Shown here in pieces: positions 46,490-57,648 of a stretch of 64,000 nucleotides of DNA (position 1 is its first letter; each line of letters opens with the position of its first letter). The translations under genes were made by a program, and so were the position numbers. Under the pieces are notes generated by a model, which worked only from the letters and a program-made list of their open reading frames with translations, was not told where the DNA came from and made no database searches. The DNA is from Ostrinia nubilalis (taxonomy: Eukaryota; Arthropoda; Insecta; Lepidoptera; Crambidae): NCBI RefSeq assembly GCF_963855985.1, contig NC_087100.1, positions 8,405,001-8,469,000 on the forward strand. The letters are read 5' to 3'.

Positions 46490-46500
46490 TACATAAGTAC
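46417..46500. repeat. retroposon-tail insertion inside Harbinger copy 1
   Basis: The segment 'caaaatcaaaaatatttatt...cagtttagaccacaagtggt' is absent from copy 2. It resembles the A-rich 3' ends of dispersed lepidopteran retroposons. It breaks the reading frame of the Myb-like gene near its end. Confidence 0.6.
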
Positions 46501-46643
46501 ATAAAATTAAATTAGACATTGAAGATTGATGAAAATAAAACTTCATTAAAAAATTTATGTTTTATTTGCCACTAGCAATTGATACATTATGTAGGTGGCA
46601 CTGGAAGGCCTCCTCGCAGTTAATTTCTTCAGGTCTTCTTTTA

Positions 46644-46811
46644 TCAGTGGTAAAAGTATGAAAAGTACCCCATCATTGGAAAACCTAAACTAAATTCGTC
46701 TGAATTGTAATAATCAAACGGATTTTGGGAATCCCGTATCACTTTTCTGGTACTTATTCTACTTTGCTCATTGATATAATTATCCAATTCTTCTTCACTA
46801 CTGTAATCCAT
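46644..46811 (-). pseudogene. Harbinger nuclease N-terminal stub, copy 1
   Basis: 55 codons from ATG at 46811 to TGA: MDYSSEEELDNYINEQ, RISTRKVIRDSQNPFDYYNS, DEFSLGFPMMG... The acidic start followed by R-x-IRD-x-QNPFDYY-x-x-DEF is the N-terminus of PIF/Harbinger (HARBI1-like) DDE nucleases, just before the helix-turn-helix region. After DEF the reading leaves the family, so an internal deletion removed the whole catalytic part. It converges with the Myb-like gene. Confidence 0.75.
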
Positions 46812-47066
46812 TGTAAGATAATATTAATCGAATACAACCATAAATAAAGCAAACAAACCTCAAAAACGAGAATAACCTAAAAATTTTGACGTAAATAGAC
46901 ACTATGCGTTGCGTAATACAGCTCCCTGGCTACCTTAGCTTTGCGTTCATTCTAAGGGACGCATAGTGCTTGTCACCACTGAAGTATCGTCTATGAATAG
47001 GTTTTTGGGACCCTGTGCATCCACGCGCACTGTGAGGCCTCAAAGTAATGTTTGTGAATACGGGTG

Positions 47067-49386
47067 TTGGCTTATTCCATAATCATATTTCAGAACTTCT
47101 ATCTGATGCTCAAATAAACATCTCTTTTTGTCAATTTAAAAAATATATGATGTTCGTAACAAATACTTACAGCCAGACGTTATTATGTTAGTAGCCAGTA
47201 AATACTTTCTTGGGAGCCGTTTTCTTTTAAGTATATTATAGTTTGCCCTTCAGGAGTCGTCCGATCAACGCACGCATTATGAGCCGCCATAAACTTACGG
47301 TTGTCCTTAAGATTATAGGTTTCACAATCATAGATTAGAAGGTATGCGGTTTACCTACTTATTCTATTTCACCTAGAGACTTATTCAAGTCTATTAAACA
47401 TATTTTTCTCGGACCTACCTAAATAAAAAGAAAACACATTTTAATAGGTTTCAAAACCTTGTAAAATGAAAAGAGCTAAAAATCTTCAAATTAATGAAAA
47501 CTACCTAATTAAAAACGACTGGACTTAAATTATCTCTTCTTTCCTGTTCCTAGAAAAAAAGTATGTTGCATTAATTATTATTTGGCTGTAAGAACTATAA
47601 AAATACCTGTTTGTACTAATATTATAAAGTGCTGTGGTTTTCTGAATAAAGAAAAATAAAATTCCCATTGATAAAGGAGTATAAATGAGTATACATAATG
47701 CAACATTGTGGCGGTATACCCAGTGGGCGAGCGGTACCAAAGCTCCGTGGCCAAAACTTATAAAGATTATAGGTAGTCTACGAGATACCCATAACTTTCG
47801 AGGGTGACTCGTAAAGAGTGATACTAATCTTGTGTCGAGTACCTCATCAAACACAGGCAGGATAACCTAATAAAGAACATAAAACTACATACGAGTACAT
47901 TCTTTCTCTCGCTGTAAACGCTTATGCTTAGTCAATGTCACACATGTCTTTGTTTGTTACTTTTATTTAATAATGTAAAAGCTTTTTCGCAACCTATTAA
48001 GATATGTAGCTCTACAAAAACCCTAAATATGAAAACATTAACAACTCCAAAATTTTATTTTTAGAAGCTTTCGAAAAGCTTGATTTATGTACAAAGAACG
48101 TATAAGGTTACTCGAGTAAACAATACCTACGTCGGAATCCAAAGAAACGAGTTATTCATGTTCATTTTGGTTGAAGACATTATAACATCTGAAAACGCTT
48201 AGAAGATTACAAGAAACATTGATATTCTCGTTGTATATCAAATATTCCTGCCTATATTTGGAGAAAAACTAAAAGATGTGACCGAACGTGATATTAAAGA
48301 TTATTACACGATAAGGCTTTCTGTATTTGCCGACTACCTACAAAAAGCTTTAGGAAACCCTTTTATTTTTAGGACTCTACCTATGTCATATTATTTTAAT
48401 GTATGTACTTAGTTTCTGTGATCTGTGGTATGTACCTATAACAGAAGGTAGACATAATACTCATATCAGGGATGTAAACACATTGAATTCATTGCTTTCA
48501 TTTTCTTGATTAATAGAAAAACATGAAACATTTTTTATTTGTTCTTAGAATTTATTAGTACGCAGGGCTTTTCATTATAAGAAAACAAAGTGAAATTAGA
48601 AAAAGTTTTTAAGATGAGCTTTTCCTAAGCTCGACACCTTCAGGCTACAACGGACACCATAATATTGCATTGTCCTCATTGACATAATTATAAAAGTTCA
48701 GCTCCATAGAACTTCGGAAAGTGGGTCAATACAATTTTAGCACAGTCCTAGAAACAGGTGAAAGTAAATAAAAGCTCTTAATAAAGCAATGTATCTTTTT
48801 CGTTCAGCCAAAAATATGTGCTCTTGTTTTAGCTCCGTTACAACAATTTACAAACGATTTAATACTCGTATTTTAGGTTTTCATTTCCTATTACTGGAAT
48901 ATCAACTAAACACCACGGAGATCCAGTAAAAAACGTCTACATGCGGGTTTCGTACCTATGTACTCGTACGAGTATAATAAGGAATATTTCAGTTTTACAA
49001 TACTTAAATAGTTAATTTAATATAATAATAAACATTGAACCGATGAAAAATTATAGTGCGAATAAAATAATAGGATATGTTTAATATTGTGCATTTGAAA
49101 ATAATTAAAAAAATCGTGATAATATATTTAAAGGATTGCATTGCACCATGCAATTTTAATTAAATAGCATTTAACCATTTCCAGGACACACAAATCATAA
49201 TCATTTGTAAATCAACAAAAATAAATAACATAAAAACAATAAAACAACATGCTATTTTCTATAAATAAACATAAGTACATTATGTAAATGTTCGAAGACG
49301 ACAACCTGATAATAGATTTTATATGCTTTGAATAAAATCCAATAGGTCGACCCGCGAACATACTAAATGGAATCTTATGAACTTAC
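47067..49386 (-). other. intron 1, promoter-proximal part
   Basis: AT-rich. A retroposon-like 'actaatattataaagtgctg' piece sits at about 47617. Nothing else was recognised. Confidence 0.45.
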
Positions 49387-49760
49387 CTCGCCTCGAGCGA
49401 TGTGCGCTGAAAGGGCACCGAGAATCCTCCGGTATCCGTTAGCACTTAGCAAACTTCAAAAGCTTTTTTTAGCGTGAGCGAGCTGCGTGACAACGCTACG
49501 AGAGCAGTGAAATTGCTAACTACTGGTCGGAGGGACCCGAATCGTCCGGAGATCGCAACGCGAGTACAGGCGAGATCGTCGAGTCGGCGGGGCCCAGGGC
49601 GGGCGGCGTTCGCGGCGCTCTCGAGGGCGGCTGGGCGGCGACTGGCGTCCTCGCAGCCTGCGTCCTCTGTGCTCCTCTGGCCTCGCCCGGATCCGTTTCC
49701 TGTTGATCGTGTACGCGACAGGTGCTTCAGAGACGTTTTTAATCAAAACTACTCAATATA
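49387..49760 (-). other. stac: probable non-coding first exon and CpG-rich promoter region of the stac-like gene
   Basis: The segment is strikingly GC/CpG-rich against its AT-rich surroundings (about 49470-49720). On the minus strand it ends in a strong splice donor, GGCGAG|GTAAGT, with the last exon base at 49387. Exon 2 begins after an acceptor at 32996, upstream of the ATG, so a more distal 5' UTR exon is required, and this is the only convincing donor I see upstream on that strand. No long in-frame ORF with family similarity runs through it. The upstream edge, and so the transcription start, cannot be fixed by eye; 49760 is where the GC-rich composition ends. It could instead belong to an unrelated transcript. 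Confidence 0.5.
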
Positions 49761-50619
49761 TTTAATTGAATCTCCATCGATTACATTACATAAATAAGAT
49801 TGCTGATTACGTTTTGTTTTTTACGATTGTTTCAATGAATCGATCTGGTCTGAATTTGTTTTCAGTTAATTAATCATACCTCCTCTTCGATACGTTTTAG
49901 ATGCCCAATTATTTGCTTGGTGTTGCTGACTTTTTCTGTAAATGTGTAATGTGTTACCTCGTTTATCAGTTAGCTTGCCGAATTCCGGCACGTACGCCTT
50001 TTGTAAGTGGCAACTTGACTCCGATAACGTAATTACTTTCAGCAAAGTTCCTTCTGGTAGGTAATTTATTCGTAAGCGAGTGACCCTTCGAACAGTGATT
50101 AGTAAAGTTTGTCAGCCACTTCGCGGCGGCAATAAAACAAAGACCCCAGTTTTAATAAACAGCTCTTTTAGCGCTAGCAATATAATTTGCAATACAAAAT
50201 AAAGGACTACAATTTGAAACATTCACACGCTTTTGTCTTAAGTTTGGCATGATTGTGTAGCAATCTTAATAATCTAGAACTTATTGATTTTGATAAGACT
50301 ATGAATCATAGACAGTAATAATTTTATGGAAATACTTAGGTATCTTTATCGCTTTCAAACTTGTGCCATAAAATAAGTACCTAACTGATTTAATTGGAAG
50401 TGGCTCGTCAATTGTCTTTGTGGAATCAACCACACCTCAGCACCTTATCGAAATTTTGCAGTAACTGAATCGAAGATCCAATTAGTCAACTAATCGCTCG
50501 AAGCTCTGAAACCTTACCCTTTCAGATCGATAAGAGCTTCCACCATTAGTATCCAACTTGGTTCTGATTGAGTTTCCAAAGTTTTAAACCAACATATCTT
50601 TTTCGTTCAACGGGTAATA
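49761..50619. other. upstream flank of the stac-like gene, nothing recognised
   Basis: AT-rich sequence upstream of the putative first exon. Promoter elements for that exon would lie here, but no TATA box or clear initiator was identified by eye. Confidence 0.4.
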
Positions 50620-51086
50620 AGGTACTTGATACAAATAAGGCCTACGTTCTAATAAGGCCTATGCATCAGAAAACACAGATAAATAAATCCAACCGGGATA
50701 ATACTTCAAGGACACGTACTCATATGCCCTATAACCCGGTAGAGTGCAAGAGCGTCCCGATCCACGATCCCAGTACCAATTGGCACGCGTTCTTCTAAGG
50801 TGGTGGGTGATTTCGTGCTGTCTTATAAAAATCTGGCGATTTCATCTTAAATTTTCGGTAAAATGACGCTGTTTCAGATTAAGCTTTTCTTGGTAATCGT
50901 TTCTAAATATTTCTTACTAGCTAATAATTACCTTAATTTGTACTACTGGCTATAGATGCATTATGTGTAAATTTTTAAAGACAACAAGAGCGAGATGTCT
51001 AATAAGGCCTAGGCCTTATTTCAGCATGGTAGGCCATATTAGATACTTATGTTAACACCTGATTACGGACAAATTCATTAAACTAA

Positions 51087-51233
51087 ATGAGTAAAAGAGT
51101 AACTAATATTTATTTAAATAAGAATGTTACTAACAGCACAGAAAAGAAAAAGAAAACAGAGTCGAAAAAAATTACAAACCCTGTAAAAAAAAATAAAAAA
51201 AATACAAAATCAATAAAAAATAAGAATGTATAA
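51087..51233 (+). CDS. 48-residue Lys/Asn-rich frame in the TIR element
   Basis: ATG-initiated: MSKRVTNIYLNKN, then a run of Lys with Thr/Ser/Asn, ending KNKNV. It resembles a nuclear-localisation linker rather than a domain. It lies just upstream of the PHD-like stretch at 51247-51435 and could be the preceding part of the same decayed gene. Confidence 0.25.
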   Translation: MSKRVTNIYLNKNVTNSTEKKKKTESKKITNPVKKNKKNTKSIKNKNV

Positions 51234-51246
51234 TTCTAAAGGAAAG

Positions 51247-51435
51247 AAGAATAAAAGCTGGTATTATCATGCCTGTCTCGAAGACAACGTAGCAGATATG
51301 CGACTATAAAGGACTGCTTTTGGTGGTATCACAAATATTGTGTAGGAGTTCGTAAAGATGATTCAGAAGCCTTTTTATGCACTGGTTCTAATAAAAATAG
51401 AGATCTCATTTTGTTTACAAAAATTCAAGACTAAA
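51247..51435 (+). pseudogene. PHD-finger-like relic in the TIR element
   Basis: In one frame WYYHACLEDNVADMRL, then after a one-base shift KDCFWWYHKYCVGV...EAFLCTG. The order W-(C)-x-x-C-(x)n-C-x-x-(C)-W-YH-x-x-C-VG-(x)n-F-x-C is that of a PHD-type zinc finger with several ligands mutated. C-terminal PHD-like fingers occur on pogo/Tigger-type transposases in insects (recollection), which would suit the TA flanks. No DDE motifs were seen. Confidence 0.35.
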
Positions 51436-51758
51436 TGATATTCCTAAACTGATTTATTTAAAAGGTTTTATGTATAGGCCTTACACCCGTATTCACAAAC
51501 GATACTTACCTATGCAAAGCAGCAACGCTATGCGAAATGAGACATTTCTCAATGCGTTCCATATGACAAGCCTTTCAATTCATAAACAATACTTAAACGA
51601 CCCTTGACTATGCAAAATCAGAGTGTTACATAGAGTTCTGTGATTGGTTCGCTTATGTTACGCACTTCACTTCGCTAACTGACATGACATTCCTGTCATT
51701 CAAACGGTGCAACGGTTTTTATGTGTCGTTATATTGTGGATTTGTGAATTAAATAAAT

Positions 51759-52440
51759 ATGGATAAAACTACAACTATCGGGTTAGTATGAATACTTCGA
51801 TTAATAATAATAGTGAAAATCATGTTTCAATCATTATTTTTCAGATAAAAAAGCTGCCGTTTTCTTCTTCCGAATGAGAGCTGCTGATTGTAGCTTAATA
51901 AGAGAAAGGCCTATTATTGAAGACAAGCATATTATTATCCTCTCTAAAATATCGAGTTGACGAAGCAGGCCTGGGAAACTCTAACAGTGGCGTACAATTC
52001 TGAACCATATTTTATGTTTCACAAAGGCTCACACATCAACTGAAAAGCTGCTGGAATAATTTAAAGACCCAAAGAATGAAAGAACTTTCTCAGGAATCAA
52101 TCAAACGTTCTCAACACGCACTAGTAAGTAATGTTTTTAAAATATATAGTACGTAGATTTATGAGGAATAACTAAGCAGAATATACTCAAAGGAATTAAA
52201 TTCATAATTTGCTTTTCAGGTATCAAGAAATTAAGATTAGTAGTAGCAAGAATGAAGATTAAGACAGAAACAAGAATCAAACGCACCACATTGAATAATA
52301 TACAACAAGACCAGGCTTTGCACGAGTTGGGGCTACAAAGAGAAAAAATATTGATAGAAAGAGAAAATAATTTGTTAGAACATGAAAAAAAGATTTATGA
52401 TTTACAAATACATAAAATTAAATTAGACATTGAAGATTGA
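51759..52440 (+). pseudogene. Harbinger Myb/SANT-like gene, copy 2, decayed
   Basis: Exon-like parts are 51759-51781, 51845-52123 and 52220-52440, with GT/AG borders. The SANT-like blocks (LPFSSS.., RPIIEDK, AWETLTVAYNS, LKSCWNNLKTQRMKELSQES) again need frameshifts. The C-terminus is intact here: LHELGLQREKILIERENNLL, then EHEKKIYDLQIHKIKLDIED and a stop, a coiled-coil tail typical of this protein family. It shares frame breaks with copy 1, so both descend from an already defective element. Confidence 0.75.
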
Positions 52441-52583
52441 TGAAAATAAAACTTCATTAAAAATTTTATGTTTTATTTGCCACTAGCAACTGATACATTA
52501 TGTAGGTGGCACTGGAAGGCCTCCTCGTAGTTAATTTCCTCAGGTCTTTTTTTATCAGTGGTAAAAATATGAAAAGTACCCCA

Positions 52584-52721
52584 TCATGGGAAAACTAAAC
52601 TAAATTCGTCTGAATTGTAATAATCAAAGGGATTTTGGGAATCCCGTATCACTTTTCTGGTACTTATTCTACTTTGCTCATTGATATAATTATCAAATTC
52701 TTCTTCACTACTGTAATCCAT
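52584..52721 (-). pseudogene. Harbinger nuclease N-terminal stub, copy 2
   Basis: ATG at 52721: MDYSSEEEFDNYINEQ..., IRDSQNPFDYYNSDEFSLVFP, stop. It has the same nuclease N-terminus as in copy 1, but a 1-bp deletion after DEFSL ends it at 45 residues instead of 55. The catalytic region is missing in both copies. Confidence 0.72.
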
Positions 52722-53504
52722 TGTAAGATAATATTAATCGAATACAACCATAAATAAAGCAAACAAACCTCAAAAACGAGAATAACCTAAAAATTTTGAC
52801 ATAAATAGACACTATGCGTTGCGTAATACAGCTCCCTGGCTACCTTAGCTTTGCGTTCATTCTAAGGGACGCATAGTGCTTGTCACCACTGAAGTATCGT
52901 CTATGAATAGGTTTTTGGGACCCTGTGCATCCACGCGCACTATGAGGCCTCAAAGTAATGTTTGTGAATACGGGTGTTATTCGAACACGGTGTTTTAATA
53001 AGCCCTATACAAAAAAATAATATTGTTTGTTTTTGATATTTTTTTCAATAATATATGTAAGGAATCATTACTTTGTTACTATGAATATTTAATTTTAACT
53101 ATAATTTATATATAATTCTTAATAAGTGGAATTTAAGTTTATGTAGAGATATACAGTATATTTCTGTTTACTTGGTATGTAAAATTTTGATAACGCAAAC
53201 AAATCGAGGTGTTTAATGTTATAAGACCGCATTTTGTTTAATACAACCTCAATTTTAAGGTCTAGATGCCTTTGAATCATATAGGCCTTATTCCGTGTAG
53301 GTGATTTAATAAAGCCAAAATCAGTGGTTTCGTAATTTGCTTATTTTGAATAGATTTAGTTAAAAATTGTGTTATTTTTTGTAATATTGCTAAAATTAAA
53401 GAATTGAAGAAGTTAATTAACCTTGTTTTTGTTGATTGGCGTTAATATTTATTGAAATATAAACATTTAAAGTTAGGTAGGCCTTATTTGTATCAAGTAC
53501 CTTA

Positions 53505-56500
53505 TTCCAAGGTGCCCGGGTCAAAATGGACAGGTTAAATAAGTGTAACTTTATCAAACGAGTTTCTTTTTAGCTAGGTCGGTAATTACCGTCGACAATT
53601 TATAACGTTTTTAAAATATTCCAAAAATAATAGCACGAAAACCAGCCCGGTCGATCCTAAAAAGGTCATACGTTGGGTGCCTACGAAAGATTTTGCTCGA
53701 AAAAAGGCTTTAAGAGCTTCATTTACTTCTCAGCAATTATCTACCCTGGGGATTTTGCAGATGGGTCATTTTTCATAGTATCAACAAAAAACCTAAATTA
53801 CTTTTACTTTAAATAATAAGGTAAAATAATAATACAAAATTATTTGACTTTAATTTATCGATAGAGCTTAATGGTTGGTTATACCTTAAATTACGTAATT
53901 GGCAATAATGACACATAATTTACCTATAGTAACTCATATTTTGTTACATGAACTGTATAAAAATGAACATATTTTTATTTTCTAATCTCATTATTTGAAT
54001 ACCTACTTACATATCACTTAGCCCACCCACATCTTTCCAAACTCACCGCTTGGTGTAAAAATACAGCATTCATTTTCCACGGACACAGCCTTCGCTGCTT
54101 ATATTATCATTAATTAAGGTTTCGTGATTTAAAAGGCGCAAAGGAGAAGGCTTACCAGTAAATCTTAATTACTTTCTTATTACACATTTCAATTGTCTTT
54201 CGCAGCCATTAACCGGTAGACTGATGATGAGTTACGAGATCGTAAATTAACTAGGCCCATCAACGTCGTGCCTTAACATAAAACACTGACGTCAGACGTA
54301 AAGACAGTAACCATTACAGAGCACAATAAACATTAATAGAGGAAACACGTAAACAAGGCATATCGCGCGTTTACAACGTACGTACCTTGATAAAAGCACA
54401 CAGTATTAGCGTTATCTTCGACCTGTCAAGCGATAGCGACAAATTAGGCAAATTGATAACGGTCCGCATAAAACAGGCGATGTGCAAAAAGTGAATAAAC
54501 TCCCCAAACCCCTTTACGCTCAACAAGGGATAAGCTTGAATAATTTATGAGCCAGAAAAACTCAAAAGTTCAAAACTTACAAGGAAGCAGACGAAGGTAT
54601 ATATTTTATAATGGAGCTGTGAAAGAAAGTAAAATGAAATAAAAAAGATGCAAAGTTTCACTAAAGCAATTCACTCGCGTCGATAGTGATGGAAAACTCG
54701 TACGAAATTGTTGCGAGTAACAAGAAGAACTGTAAAGTGCTGTGCGAGTAGAGACTTGTCCAGGTGACCTGCACTTTTTCATTTTCACATCATTGCGGCA
54801 GCCCGATTTATTCGCAGAAATATATTTTTCATCTCGACAGGCAGGTCACAAAGCCTTACGTTGTTATACATTAGCAAGCGAGCTTGAAAGTCGACGCATT
54901 TTCACTCAAAATGCGTAATTTACTGTGACAGGAAAAAGGTTGCCCTTGCTCATACATTTCTAAAAGCTTGGCCGCCTTACTAAACATCAAGAGATAATAC
55001 CTTCGAAGCTTTTTCTCATATCTTCACATCTTTCAATGTTCCGTATTAGACCCTCGGTTGCTAAGCAAACTGAGGGTAGTCTGCAGATAGATTTTATCTG
55101 TGGATGCACAAGGATAACTATGGCACAACTTTATGAACTCGACTGATTTTCTCATTTCAATAAATCTAAGTAATGTTCTTTCTATCCAATAACTAGTCGA
55201 TGAAGAAGTCATTGGAAATAAATTTTCATTGGGCCGATATTCGATTGTTAGAAAGAAATTATTGATATTTAAAATCTAGGAGCGATAATTGAAAGGCCAC
55301 AATAAAAAAAAACTTAAAATTAAACTCTATAATATCATTAAGATTGTTTAAGTTACAAGAAATACATTAGGTATCACTTAATTATTCACTCTGCGATTTT
55401 CTGAATCGTAATCGAAATACTAGGTGTCGGTACATTCCGCTACGTTCGTCATATTTGTGTGAGTAAGTAATGTTCTCGTAAATCCGTCGGTACTTACGAC
55501 GAGTCAATTCAAAACAAACATGAAATATAGGTCATAGGTGCCTACAATAATTACTTAACGTTAGATAGAGGTAGTGTTGTGCTGATAACCTTTCTTCAAC
55601 TTTCATGGGCATAATAACAAACCTTGTGTAAGTATGGCGTTGAGTACAAAAGTTAGAGATACACCATGTTTTACTATCTGTCTATTTGCATTTTCCGTTA
55701 AAATAATACATATTTTAAGAAATTATTTAATGTCAAAGGGTTAAGAAAACAATAAATGAAAAACTCTGTCACGCGCAATGTCACACAGTCTCCTAGTAGG
55801 TAATTATTTCGGCCGATTGGAGGCTCGTATCAGCTAGGTACTAAGTACATACAACTTCAGTTTCAGTTAACTAATGAAGACCAAGCTTAAACAAAAAAAA
55901 ACTAGTACCTTTTCCCTATCATAAATTAATAAAAGACCTTGATAGAGGAATGTTGTCTAACATTTCAGGACACTGTTTTTGTGACATTCTTTGAACGAGA
56001 TGCCTACAAAAATATCAATGGAATTTATAATTTTGTTATCGAGCTAAAAAAATAAGTAGCCCGTTCAGATAAGCAGGCAGGTAATTCAATTATTATAAAA
56101 AATACGATATGGAAGTTTCATAAGCCAAAGGGAAACAGTTATTCCCCTTCGATGCGTTCAGGTTGTGAATTGTAACAATTTTGCTACAACTTTACCTAAA
56201 TAGGACACCTGAGAATTGAATCGTTCAGGTCAGATGAGACTTAGTTTTGCCGCAAATTACATCAAGAGCATCAATGTGTTGGTAGCAATTAGAAGTTATA
56301 ATACCATCACTACCTAAATAAGTATAAACTTAAAAACCCGGCCAAGTTCGAATTGGACTTGTGCACCGAGGGTTCTGTACAAACTTGTACCTAGGTAATA
56401 TGGTTCTTGAAATTAAAGTTTTCGAGCAAAAAATCACATTTAATTTTGTTGTATGGGAGCACCACTTTTATTCACGTTTAATTTATTCCGGTTTTAGCAT

Positions 56501-57147
56501 TTGTTGTTTAACGGCAACAGAAAAAAATTCAACTGTCTAGCTTTCACGACTCTTGAGATACTACCTGGTGACAGACAGTGGAGGTGGAGTCTTAGTAATA
56601 GGGGGGTGTTTACAGTTACAGAAAGAGTAAAAACAATAAGTAGGTCTAAAATTGTTAAGATTGAATGCGTAATGAAAATCAACACGGCCGCATTAGGTAT
56701 TTACGCAACTCTACGCGCGCACTGGATGATGTTTGTTTACCCGACAACCACTCATGTTCCCTAATCAAACGCGCTTTATCGCCTTTAATGGGTATTTAGT
56801 GTTTTTAAGTCATTAAACGCGACAGTAATTGGCGAAACCTTTTCCGCAAAACAATTTACGAACAGAAAATTAGTTAATTAATTCTGTAAATTAATCGTCG
56901 CGTCATATTACCTTTTATAGATATAATAGGTAATATTTTTAAAACATACCATCACTCACTACACTCATCACCACCGGTTAAGTATACCTGTTGATGAAAG
57001 CCAATTTCTATTAGATATCAACCACCTTACTTAAAAAATTACCTGCCACTCGTAAAATTTTGAGAAGACAATGAGACTGTCAAGTAGCAGGTACTTTTAG
57101 CCGTCACCTTCCTTTTAAACGATAGACATCCTGCTAGACATAAGGTC
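53505..57147. other. intergenic sequence, nothing recognised
   Basis: AT-rich. Slightly GC-richer patches occur at about 54220-54480. No exon-like frame, hairpin or repeat family was identified before the RTE fragment at 57148. Confidence 0.4.
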
Positions 57148-57232
57148 TTTCCCAAGAATTTCCACAACAATTGATCCTGCACAGCCCCTATCTAAGCGCT
57201 TTCAGCAACCTTCACGAGAGCGCATCGGACTT
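57148..57232 (-). pseudogene. old RTE-type LINE fragment
   Basis: On the minus strand RCALVKVAESA, stop, IGAVQDQLLWKFLGK aligns with DDLVKVAG.AWMRAAQDRSLWKSLE of the 6693-6945 copy. It is much more diverged than that copy, so it is an old insertion, about 400 bp upstream of the receptor-like gene. Confidence 0.6.
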
Positions 57233-57648
57233 ACAGGGTGTTGATTGTGAGGCTGGGGTCAACCTAGTAAAGAAAAGATTATGTCACAGGACAAGAGGCT
57301 CTTCCTTTGCAAAAAAATATGACTTTGTCATCTACTAGTCTAGTAGATCGAATAGGCATGCATACCTACCTACGTCACAGACGTGAGCAATCCGTGGGTA
57401 TTTTGTTACACACAGGTATGACGTCCGTCAACCACAAATTCCAATAAAACCGAACGATCGCTAATGAGCAATATTACAAGTTTCCTGTTTTGTTCGACAC
57501 TTGCCTAAAGGCAGTCTGATTGGCACCTCTCTGCCAGTCGCGCGTTGTTTGTTGACATAGTACCACCTGCGATAGTAAAAGTGGACATCAATGTTATCAC
57601 TAAGACGGAAATCTTGAAGACGGAGGTTAATAACCGATACGAGCTACA

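Larger units (their letters stand above)
45496..47066. mobile_element. Harbinger element, copy 1 (two decayed convergent genes)
   Basis: TIRs CACCCGTATTCACAAAC at 45496 and 47066. TTA precedes the left end and TTG follows the right, one base off a TTA duplication. The length is 1571 bp. It encodes a Myb/SANT-like gene on the plus strand and the first 55 codons of a Harbinger nuclease on the minus strand, the two-gene layout of PIF/Harbinger elements (known of the superfamily). Compared with copy 2 (51484-52976) it carries an extra insert of about 80 bp at 46417-46500. Confidence 0.88.
51484..52976. mobile_element. Harbinger element, copy 2, with TTA duplication
   Basis: CACCCGTATTCACAAAC TIRs at 51484 and 52976 with TTA on both sides (51481-51483, 52977-52979). 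The length is 1493 bp. It is nearly identical to 45496-47066 apart from the 80-bp insert there and scattered substitutions. It is inserted in the TTA of an AATAAGGCCTTA-like motif of the enclosing TIR element. Same two-gene layout as copy 1. Confidence 0.92.
50620..53502. mobile_element. TA-flanked TIR element with AATAAGGCCTA repeats, split by Harbinger copy 2
   Basis: Perfect 26-bp TIRs (AGGTACTTGATACAAATAAG...) begin at 50620 and end at 53502, with TA on both sides. The palindromic motif AATAAGGCCTA or its complement recurs at 50634, 50651, 50999-51020, about 51473, 53279 and 53478, mostly near the ends, like transposase-binding sites. Without the Harbinger insert it is about 1.39 kb. It contains a short Lys-rich frame (51087-51233) and a PHD-like relic. 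TA target use suggests the Tc1/mariner/pogo group (inference). Confidence 0.72.

Noticed and set aside
49474..49797. 107-codon plus-strand and 76-codon minus-strand frames
   Set aside because: Low-complexity Arg/Pro/Ala products of a CpG-rich block that reads better as a non-coding first exon.
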